From Candidatus Omnitrophota bacterium (GTDB lineage Bacteria; Omnitrophota; Gorgyraeia; Gygaellales; Profunditerraquicolaceae): DNA of 57,157 bases. The position numbers were made by a program, and so were the translations under genes. The stretch covers positions 73,402 to 130,558 of the forward strand of contig JAGOOP010000003.1 in NCBI GenBank assembly GCA_017992455.1, read 5' to 3'. Within the stretch, counting starts at the first letter, position 1; each line of letters starts with the position of its first letter. Shown here piece by piece: positions 43,501-55,500 of this stretch. Below the pieces are notes generated by a model. The model was given only the letters and a program-made list of their open reading frames with translations. It was not told the DNA's origin and made no database searches.

Positions 43501-46500
43501 AATTTAAACGGGATTTTAATTTCGCGGCGAGCACCGTTGACGCGTTCGCCGGTACGTTAGGGATCTCGGCTCCGCGCCGGTCATTCACGGTGAAAATTTA
43601 CTCTTATGCCTTTGGCGAAGCGCAGCGTAAGGTTCGCGCATCCCAGCGCGACGGCGGCAGCGTCAATATCCATTTGGCTTCTCTGGCGGTAGTTGGCGTT
43701 GTCCTCGCCGGCCTCTTCCTCTTCGCTCCCGCGCTCCTGCCGGTTGTTTCGGCAGCTCTGACGTCATGGGAATTTGTGGCAATTACCGGCAGCATTGCAG
43801 CCTTGTTCACGATTGTTCGATACAGGACAGGCGATATCACAGCGGGAGCCATTGCAAAGACAGCAGCATATATAGCAGGCCTGACTGTCCTATCGATCCT
43901 TTTTAGCGCGGGTATCGGGGCCTTTTTCGTTGACCCTGTTATCGGCAGGATCCTGACCACCCTTCTGGCAATCGTCAACATCAGGTGCGTGACGAGTATC
44001 ATTGTTTCGGCCAGGGGCGGTTATACTGCGTTGAATATTAAAAAATTGGGCGAGGATGAGGCAAAAGAGCGCATTACGAGCATATATAAAGGTAAGCTCG
44101 CAGATAAGATCAATGGATTGAACGCCGCAACGGCGAGGACATACCTCAAGAAATTATTATACCTCATTAGAACAATGCCGCAAACAGATGCCCAGCAGCC
44201 GCCGGTCGGGCCGGTTACAAAAGCCGATCAGATCAAAGAGGCGCTGCTTTCTCTGGAATTGACGAGAGAAATACTTGACGCATGGCACGGAGCAACGGCT
44301 CTCATTAACACGGTTTCCGGCGAAGACGAAACGTTCCCGGCGCTCAGGCAGGCAGCCAGATACCTGCTTGTTCCGCCGTATTTCCTCGGAAAAATATTGA
44401 TCCTGTTCTTTGCGGGCAGGAGCATCGGTAATGCCGATTATGTCAATAAAGTGAATACGGGCGGAATCGAAGTCGAGAATCCCGAGTATTACCATGAATT
44501 GATCATGGCGGAATTGGAAGCGGACACGGGCGATTCCTTCATCGCGCTGCAAAAAAGATGGTTGGAACTGAAAGAAAAATGGTTCGGCGCAAGCCTCAAA
44601 CACCCGAATTCCACGGGCGTTGTGGAATTCCTCAAGGGCAGAGGTTTCCTGACGGTCGTGTCAGTGGCTGTGAGCGGCCCGGTCATCCTTGCGCTTGGCA
44701 TCACCGGCGGTTGGGCATTCATCGTGAGCATCGCGATCTTGACCTATGTGCTTTCCGGAAAAGAGAGCATACTGAAGATACACGCGGCGTACCAGGATTC
44801 TTACAAGGCCGCAAAATACGGCCTTGTTACGTTGGATGCGCGCCGGCTGCGCATAATGGAATCGGCATTGCAGCAGAATTCTAACGACACGGCTCAGCTG
44901 GATGCATTACGGCGTGGTAGAAAAGAAGCATACGAAGCGGGCGCGCTCTATAGCCGGAACCCGTATGAATGGTTCTTGTTAAGGCAAGAGTACCAAATCC
45001 CGTTCAATTCCAAGGCATGGTTTACCGGTTGGCTCAGATTCCTGCCGCTGGGCATCGCGGTATACCTGATCAACCCGATCGTGCCGTTCAAGACAATTGC
45101 ACAATCGACAAAAGACAGCAGGCATGAACAGTTTGGCGCGTTATTATTCAATCTGCGTATTGCATTCTACTCAAGCGGTTTGAGCCTCTCGTTGATAAAG
45201 TATGAAATAGAGCTCGCCCAGACGGTCGGGGAACAGTTAGGCGGGTTCTTTGAAATGTTGATCGGGCCGTGGGAAGGCGGGGATGACTTCAAGTATCCGC
45301 TTTTGAACATCGGCCACGACCTGCTGGATCCAACCGACCAGAAGATATACACTTCCGTGGATACGGAAAACGACAAGTTTATGACTATCATCAAAGAGGA
45401 GCATTTATACGGCACGCCGGAAAAATATCAGATCGGGCAATCATCGCTGAGCAACGGGACTCTGGAAAGCATTACCGTGATCGACCTGGCGAATGCCTCG
45501 GTCGACAAGACGACGAACGTTTCCGGCGCGGTCACAACACAAATATTTAACGGGACATACGATATGGTCAGGGTTAATGATTCGCCAGCCTCGAATAATG
45601 CCGCGAATATCCCGACAATATATTCGCTTTCAGAAAGCCCGAATAAGTTGACCGAGATCCAATTGAACAACAGCAACTTTACTCTTGTGCAGACAACTGT
45701 TCCTGCGGGCGCTGCAACGTCTATACCGGTTGCTGACCGTTCAGCGGGGTTAAGCGCGTATGAAGAAGCCGAACGCATCGCTCAGGAAATGGCACAGGAT
45801 AGAAATGCAAGCGTTGCGACGGCCGTTCAGGAAAACATATCAGCGGTTTCAACAGCCGACAACATCATAATACAGCAGTTATTTAACGAATCAGCGATCA
45901 GCAGGGCGCCTCCGGCAGACGCAAATCAGACCCTTGTCAATGCGACCGGACATCTGGCCACAAAAGCCAATAATACGCCCGCGGTTTCCCTGCCTGCAGG
46001 CATGCTGATCATCGGCAACGTCCAGGTCGTCGATAATTCCACGAAATTCCCGGCGCTGATCAATCCCAACCGCGTGATTAACGCAAGCGCTTCAGGGGAC
46101 TTAAGAGAAGTCATCTATAAGAACCAGGCGCAGGCTGCGCGCACGAAGGACCTGGTTTTCTATATTCCCTCCGATATATTACAGGCAAACAACATAACTC
46201 TGCGGCAAAGCCAAGAATGGACGTTCTTGATGTTCGGCCCCGGCCATGATGACGTGGTTATCATGACCGAAACCAACAAGCATTATTACATTAATCCGGC
46301 AGATCTGGACGTTATGGCGAAGTATCTTGCGTCACAGCCTGAACCCGCGCCTGCGCCCGCGGTTTCCTCACCGGTAGATACGACCGGCGCCCTGTATCAT
46401 TTCGACGCGCTTGCGTATTCTCTCGATAACGTGACGGTCAAGGCATCTGCCGACTTCGCAAGCACGAGCGGCAATTACAATATCGAGATAGATTACTCAA

Positions 46501-49500
46501 AGATGACGAATCTGACCGAAGAGCAAGAGGCGAACCTGACGTTTGTCGCTGTTGTGCACCCGGTCGAGAACGGCATGAACGGCAAGGCGTTCCTGGCGGT
46601 TGAGTCAGAGTCAGCCCCGTATCCCGGAAGAACGGTCATCCCGGTGTCGAATGTGCCCGCAGGGCTGTATGAGAACACCATCTACGCATTTAACACGGAT
46701 CCGCGCACGAGCGGCATCGATATGGATGATCTGACCGTCAGCAGGCTGAATACGACGTTCTACAAAGAAGTCGTTATCAATGATGACCTGCCGGCAACGC
46801 CGTATATCATCGTATCCGCGGATGACATGCCCGGCCAGGCGCTGAACCGGACTTCAGCCGGGAACGCGCAGTTTAACTTCTTCTCAGAGGACGAAGCTGC
46901 CAGATACTACATTATATATAAGGATATAACGCCGGGCTTTGAAGATGAGGGCCTGCGTGATCCGGGAGCATACAATACGAGGTCGGGTTCTTACTTCGAG
47001 ATGGACCTGGAAGCCGGCCATGATTACGAGTTCACCGTCATTGCCGAAGCCGAATCAGGGCTCCAGAGCATGCCGAGCGAGCCTCTGACGGTCCATGTCA
47101 AGCAAGCCGATGCGATCAGGGATACTGTTAGAATGGAAGGGTATAGTGAAAACGGCAACGCGGTCATCAAAGTCAGCAATACACTGTGGGAAAATGCGCC
47201 AAAGAAAAATGGCCGCGCACGCGCATACTCCGGTGACTACCCGACATACCTGAAAGTAGACGTTGAGGATATAGAGCGCAATATCACCTATGATACGACG
47301 CTCATTAAAGTCAACTATGATTCGAACACGATCCAGAATTACTATGATCCGATACAGAAGACGTTTGTGGAGACCAACCCGGTGTTTGTCAGGAATCTCA
47401 AGGATGGCAGATACAATATAACCATGACGTTCCTTGACTCAAATCCGCAAGACACATATCTACAGAAAGCGCCTGGCCCGTCCACGACGATAACCTTGAA
47501 TGTGAGCCGCGATACAGCCCTTAAGGAATTCAACTGGGATCCGGTCGAGTTCAATAGGGAAATAGCCAGATTCTATGATCCGGCAACTTCAGGTGAGTTC
47601 AAATTAGGCCTGCTCGATGCAACCGGCGTGGACCATTACGAGGTTGAGATCAATCCCGATCCGGCTCTGGGCGCGCTTGAGAACATGGCTCCATCGGATG
47701 TCCCGGTCAGGTTCAATCTTACCCCGAACGAAGCGCAGATGTTCTCCGTTGTCGTGGATAAAGATAATTTGACCAGGGTGAACAGGCCGTTTACCGACAA
47801 TCTGGGCGTTCACGACCGGTATTACTGGGAAGGCACGTATTCCATCCGCGTCAGGGCTGTGCTCGAGGATGAAACCGGCACATATAAGAGCCCGTATGCG
47901 TATGCGGTCAAGCATATCGCCATTCCCGACGAGCTGCTTTCCAACGATGTTGACGGCCTGAAACAGAACGATAAGGACCCGTCCACATTCCTTATCGAAA
48001 GCAAGTTTAAGGACGACAGCGGCAATAACTACATCATCCAGCGGCAATTTGCGACCATGGGCGAGGATATATACCTCAAGCAGGAAAGCGCCAATATCGT
48101 CGTTTCCAGCTCGAGCTGGCTGCCGCTGAACCTGCATTATGATTCCGAAGGCAGGCTTGTGGGCAATATCACCAGCGTCCCTGCGCAGGAATTCCTGAGC
48201 ACGCTCACTGGCACCGGCCAATACCAGCAGACGCTGCGTTCCCTTATCGCCGGCCACCCTGATTCGCTGCTGACCGGGTATTGGGATATGCCTAACAAAA
48301 CGTATTCATTCTTCGTCAACGATGAGCCGCGCGTCCTTGTCGTGACCGATGTGTATGCCCAGAGCATTATCAATAAGATCGATAATTCGTATGATACGTA
48401 TTCGAGCGAAACGGATGCCGTGATCTTCCACCGGTCGCTTGAACAGAATTTGGCCACCACGATCAACGGCCCCATTGAGCAATTCATGGCCGGCCAGGGA
48501 GTCGAATTTACCGGAAGAGACGATGATCCCCGAGGGGAATTGGACATGCTGCTCGTCCAGCTCCAGGATGAAGGGCTCAACGAGCTGGCGCTTTACCGGA
48601 ACGAATTGTATGGGGATTCTGCGCAGGGCCAGGAATTGAAGCAGATCAGTTATACGCTCTATGACCCGAGAAGCATGAAGCCGCGTATTGTCCTTGTCCA
48701 GCAGAGTGTGTGGCTTGTGTATCTGCCCAATACATTCGGCATTCCTCAGACCCAGATCGCCCAGGATTACTTTACCGGCCTTCCGGTCTATTCTTCGGAT
48801 GTGCCGGCCGTCAGTCTTGTCGATCACAGGCTCAGCATCGAAGGCGTGACTGATAACTATCAGATCCGCGGCGTTGATTATTCGCCTGTTCCGCGGGGCG
48901 AGGGGCTGGCTGACCTGGTGCTGAATGGCACGCCTGAGCAGGAAAAAGATCTGCAGATGATCAGCGCCCAGGGCGCGAATACGATCAGGGTATACTCTTT
49001 GCCGACATGGAAGTTCCTTGACCTGTGCGCGAAATACGATATCAGGGTCATTCCCGTGATCCCGTATTTTGATTCGCGCAACAACAGAGGCCCGGACCTG
49101 TTGAGCGAAACTTATATCGATTATGTCGAGCTTTATAAAAACCACCCGGCGATCCTGTACTGGGAGCTGGGCAACGAATATAACTATCATCCGGAGCTCT
49201 TTGACGGAGATGTGAAAAACTGGTATCGCATGGCAAATGCCGCAACCCTTATTATCAACGGCATTGACAAGAATCACCCGGTTGCCGTATCCAACGGCGG
49301 CGTGCCGAGCGCGGACGCGATCATGCTTACTCCCGCGGTGAAATTGTGGGGCTTGAACGTCTACCGGTATGACCGGCCGGGCGAGGTCATCGATGAGTTT
49401 AACGAGGCATATCCTGATCTGACGTGCGTCATTGACGAAACCAACGCAGACTCGTATGACGCGACGATCGGCGCGGAGAACCAGCTGGCGCAGGCAGACG

Positions 49501-52500
49501 TTGTGGAAAAGATGTGGCTGGATATTAAGCCCAGGATGGAAAGCGGTAAAACGCTCGGCATTATATTCTTCGAAGACAAAGACGAATGGCATAAGGCGAA
49601 AGAGGCGGATATCCATAATATAGAAGGATGGACTGTTTCGCAGTTCAATTCAAAGGACGGCATTGCTATAGACGGCGTCGGCAACGAAGAATGGTTCGGC
49701 CTGCGAAAGGTCGACGGCACTCCGAAAGAGGCCTATTACCGTCTGCAGGGTTACTGGGTGAATGAAGCGCGCACTCCGATCGCTTCGAATTATATCGTCG
49801 GCGGCGCAAGCATAGACCGGGCCATCACGCTTAAGACCAGGTTTGTCCGGACAGAGACAACGCGCATATTCCCGTTCAAACAGCAGGACCAGCCGCAATT
49901 CCTGCCCACGCCGTTCAAGGTCAGCGATCTTCGGCAGGGCGTTTCGGATTACAATGTGATCGACATCAGGTATCCGGATTATTTCCCGCAGGCGCATGAC
50001 GCAAACTGGACAACCCCGGCTTCCCTGCCGAGCCTTACCAGGAACGACATCCTTAGCAAAGACGGCACCCTGACAGGATATATCTATTTGGATCCGAAGG
50101 AAGCTTTAGGCAGGACATGGCTGCAGGCAAATCCCGATAAATCCGAGATATATCTCGTGCTTAAATTCCAGGCCGGCAACGCGTATCAGTCGGAAAGAGC
50201 CTTATTTGCCGCGCGGGGTTACAACGAGACCGCATATACGGTCATCAAAACGATCGATACGGACACGAAACTTCAGCCGCTGACCGGCATCGGTATGCAA
50301 AACAACGAACCGTGGATATTCGAAAAAGGCAATGAGAATTATAATAATATAGTGAACGTGACCGCCCAGATATCCCACAAAGATGTAAAGGATCTGGTCG
50401 GAACGGATATCCCGCTTTTGAAAAACACCATCACGATCAAGGACGAGACATTTGTCGAATACGTTGTTCCCGGCGATTCAGTCGGCAGGGCAATTGTCAT
50501 CGACCGCGGCATGACGCTGTTCGTGACCAAGAGCTTTATCGACAATTCAGGCATTCCGTATGAAGGCTACTTTATCGACAAAGCGACCGGCAAGGTGCTG
50601 CTTGAAATACGCAACACCGATGACGGAGACGCCGAATACGGCTTAGGCCCGGATACGGACGTTCTCTACTATCGCGTCCGTTACCGGAATCCCAACACCG
50701 GCGAAGTGTGGTATCGGTGGCATTATCCTGTTCATCGCTGGGGCGGCTGGGCGTATGAAGATAGAGGCCATTTTGAGGCATTGACCGCTCCGGAGCCGTT
50801 CAAAAACGCGCAGGGCGATATCGAATATGCGACCCGGCGCTGGGTTCCCGAGACACGGATCAAAGTGGAACAATGGGATCCGTACCGCGATCAGCCGCTG
50901 GTTACCAGCGAATTCGATTTCATTGACGGTAAAGAAGTGCCTGCTGCGGATTCGAGTGTGATTGGCACTATCCTGGCGAAGAACCTGTTCAGCCAGGATA
51001 TCCAGGATGCGTACTACAAGGAGTTTGGCCGTGATCTGAACGCGGATATGTACGCATACGGCATTACGCCTGAGACCATGCTGTATATCGTCGAAAGGAC
51101 GCCGGCGGTCTGGGAGGGAAGCACGACGACAAACATCACCGCTACCGGCGCGTTCCATGATCCTTCATATTTTGTCACCCTGCCCAGCGATCCCATGGGA
51201 AGGGAGTTGTATAAAAAGGCGCCGAGCAGCGCAGCGGCATATAAGGAAATACTAAATGTCTGGTGGGCGGATAACAACGCTCCTTTAGGACTGGTGCCGC
51301 AGACATTAGCGTATGATCAAAAGAAAGACGAGATCGAGATAAGGAATTATACGCGCAGTATCACAGAGATCGATTGGTACGATCCGACCCAGAACCAAGT
51401 TGTATTGATTCCCATTAGCGACCTAACGCAAGGTAATTACGACCGGGCATTTGTTTACAGCATCAAGAATTCCAATCCTGAACGGTTGCCCAGAGAATCC
51501 ATTATGTTGCCATCAAAGAAATTGGCCGACATTAATGCTCAGGAAAAACAAGAAATATTGATCTCGCATCCTGTTTATCGCGGGTTCGAAGAGGTCCAAT
51601 ACAATGTAACCTCTCCATTGGCATTGTCGGAATTCAGCTTTGATCCCGAGAAAGGGATTGTCTTAAAAGAATTGCAGAATATTATTTATTTGCCGAACGG
51701 TGACATCACAGTTATCCAAAGAGAAAAAGAAGGGACTGCCCCGAACAATGAGTATCTACAGCAGTATGAGTATGATCCATACGGAGAATTAAAACAGGGC
51801 GGTCAGCTGAGAATCGACATACTTTCAAGGTGGTCAGCAGATATCAAGGGCGTGTTTTTCTTCTCGCCGTTATCTATCTGGATCGGCATCATAGGTATAG
51901 TGATAGTGGGAACCTACCTGGGCGGTTTGTTCATAACCCTTGGGAAGTTCGTAGCGCGCCTATTAAACAAATCTAAAAAAGCGCATGGTAGCATCAGGAT
52001 TTGGGAAAATAAAAACAAGAACACGGAATCGCAGAAGGTCGATGATTTATTAAGAGCACCAGTTGATTATGGATTCGAAGCAGGCGTAACAAATGAGGCG
52101 CAGGGCTATTTGAGAGATAATATAAAAAATAAAGTAGCCAAACGAGCCTTAAGCGAAGTGATGGGTGAGCACTTTGAAGAGTATCTGGTATGGTTAAAAG
52201 AAGTTAAAGAGATTAAAGGAGAAGAACTGACTCTGGAGGATTTATATTTATGGCAGCTTATTAACAGGGCAGCTGCCAATTTTGCCTATGGCACCCCTGC
52301 TTTCCACAGTTATTTGTTCTGGGAAGCAAAAAGATTGCCCAGCACTGCAGTTGCTGCCTTTGTAAAAGAAGAAATCACAAGATGGAATAAAATACTCGAA
52401 TTACAGATAGGATCATACAAAGGAGCTGTTCCCGGGAAATACAGGGATGTTTCGGGTTCAGTCCCGCCCGAATACTTTATCACCTATGATGATATGGATG

Positions 52501-55500
52501 ACCTATTCAGGAATACAAACTTTGTCAATAGTTATAGAGCAAAAGTCCAGAGGGGAGATTATGATCGATTTATCGCCGCTTTAACTCCGAAGACAGAAGC
52601 TTTATTTAATAAAATTAACGGAGCAAACGGCTTAATAGAGACATATGGCGTCAGAAATAAGGTAAAAATCCAGGCAAAGACGCTTGAAACAGATGAATTT
52701 CGCGAATATTGGGAGTTTATGAAAGAAGAATGGGCAAAGGGTGATGATGTTGCTGTAATCTGGAAGACATACCTGGAAAAGACTGGCGGAATATTTGGAT
52801 ATAAAGGATGGCTGCGCACCTATAGGAACCATATTAAACCCATGTCTATATTTATCGGAATGTTTTATGTGATCGCGGGTGTTGCTCTTATCCCAACAGG
52901 CATAGGGATCGGATGGTTATTGGTTTATTGGATGGTCGGATTGCCCCTTTTGGCAGGGTTTTTGCATACAAGCAAAATAGCGCTGGATAAATGGTTTGAC
53001 ATCAAGAACCATTCCAAGTCCGTAAGGCCTGATGCGGGGTATAAACCTCCCGAAATTAACATTAAGACAAAATTATCGCGATGGGCTTTCTGGATACTGG
53101 GAGTTTTAATTCCCAAAATGCTTTGGAATTATGTCGTATTCTATTATCTGGGAATTGCAACCAATGAGTTATGGGGCGGAACATTACTCTTATTTGGTTT
53201 TAATCTATGCCCGCTGGTCATAATCGCGCTTTGGGTGCCTTTTGTCATCTTCTTCTTCCTGGATACATTTACATTCTTCTATCTCGCTTCGGCTATCGTA
53301 GGTTATTTAAAAGGTAAATTGCTCGGGATCGGAACAATTAAATTCTGGTATCAATTCAGACGGAAGTCTGACGAAATTGAAAAGGCGTTTAAAGAAAAAA
53401 TTATTCCTCCGAGTTTGAATCTTAATCCGAATCAGAAGGATATCGCCTGGGCAAAAGCATGGAATTTAATTATTACGGCATTGTATCTAGACTGGAGATT
53501 ATCTAAAAAGGAATATGATGCGTTTAGATATGTTATTGAGGAAGACCCAGTTGACTATCTCGGTGGTAAAATAACCAAGCGCCCTGACTTCACTAATAAA
53601 CCGGTCAATAGGGTAGCAAAAGATAGACTTATTTGGTTTGCAGACCAGCTTTTCATGGATATGGACGCTGCTCCTGCGTGGGATCAACTTTTTTCCTTGA
53701 GCCCCATGACTCCTGTGGGATCAGAAGATATTCTTTATGAATTTGGAGAATTGAATGAGATCCTTAATACAGGAGTAACCAGGTTGACGTTCTTAATCAA
53801 TAAATTGCCTGACGAATGGAACAACCTGATTGACTATTTAGAAGCCACGAACAAATATTCACCATCCGAGATTCAGAAAATGAAAAACCTTGTCTATGGT
53901 CAACCTCTGGATATAACCGATAATGCTTTAATAATGGAAGTAAGATTATGGGCTTCATATAGATTCCAACCATTATCAAGGACGATCAGGGGTATGATGA
54001 ATTATAGAGAGATACTAAAATGGAAATACAGCCTGGAAAATAGAGGTTTCTTAAACAGCGCAACAAAGGAACAAATAACCAAGAAATTACTCGAAAGATA
54101 TCAATATGTAATAGCAATAGATATGTATAGAAAAGACTCCGAAAATCCGAATTCTCAAAAGGGCAAGGACCTTAATTGGCTGCTGCAACAATATCCTGAG
54201 CTGCTTCAAATGGCATATTTCTATAATAATACCAGCGGAATTGCAAGATACAGCTATGCATCTAATGCTATTGAACACTCGAAACTTATCTCGCTGCCAG
54301 GAAAAGAGTTGTTGGCTGAAGGTAAACCCGAGGGCCAGACAAACGGCATACGGTATATCAGAGGCGAGAAAATGATGAGCATAGATGTCAACCAGGATTT
54401 CTATCTTGAACAATGGTTCTTTATGCCTAATTTGCTGGAGAAATTTAAGCATGATAATAAGGTTAAGCTAATCGGATTCCCCGAACATATATTCACCGAA
54501 GACTATAATTTGATAGGGCAGCATAATGCTCTGGGAGACGGGACATTTAACTCAATAACTAATAGAATACTCACATGGCTGGGTGTCAGGCAGCATTATG
54601 GACATCCGGATGTCAGCGATGAAACATATGTCCGCCAAAGAGGATTATCAATGTTGTCATTTGTTAATGAGGACATCTTTGGAGGGTACTTGATGGTGTT
54701 AAAAGGTTATCTGGTTAGTTTCTTTGAATTTATCCTTGCAGGGAAAGCCAGAGAAGTCGCTTTTTCGAAAACAGCCGGTTTCTTTGAAAAACTGGGCATG
54801 GGCGGCGGAGAACAGGGGCGTTGCAGATGGCTGTATTTATTGAACACATCGCCTAATTTTTCCCTTGACCAGGTATTATCTCATTTTATAGGCGCTTTAG
54901 GATTTTTCTTGAGAAAGCCCTTTGTGAAAATAGGCGTAATGGTCTATACAGTGTTTCTATTTTTACTGGGCATAAGCGGATTCGCGGCATTTCCTTCAGA
55001 GATAATCTTTGGCCTTTTCGCATTACTTCTAATGCAGGCTATTACCTTATCAGGATACTTCCAGATGATGTTAAAGAAAGGATTCTGGATAGCTACCGGA
55101 AAATTCTTTAAAATGCTGATTTTGGAAGCCATGATGCCTTACTTCCTGGCACACGTGTTTACGTATGATTTCGGCGTCAGAAAGGCGATGAAGGGGATCG
55201 CAATGTACGTTGGCACTGGGAGAGGCTTTATGCTGCATCATATCCCGATTTTTGCGGCTAAGCCATTTAATCCTCAAGGGCGATTGACGGAAGAAAACGC
55301 GTCTTTGTATAACGAGTTTTTATCAAGTCATCTTCGTTTTGGATTGATTTTTACTGCGATCTCTTTTTACGCTATATCCCTGTGGCAGAATTTGACGCTT
55401 ATCTGGTCATGGACTTATATATTGATGGTGATTTCAGCTTTTCTGGTTCCGATTCTTGCGAATCCCGGCTCCACTCCTCTGACTGTGGGTATTCGCAATT

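Noticed and set aside
44558-44884. 108-codon frame in the nested-gene frame
   Set aside because: Same frame offset as the nested genes but no GGAGGTG site and no similarity to the small domain family.
48306-49616. 436-codon frame on the minus strand
   Set aside because: It lies opposite the glycoside hydrolase domain; no signal peptide or known motif, Arg/Ile/Val-rich as expected for an antisense shadow, and the + strand frame carries conserved catalytic residues.
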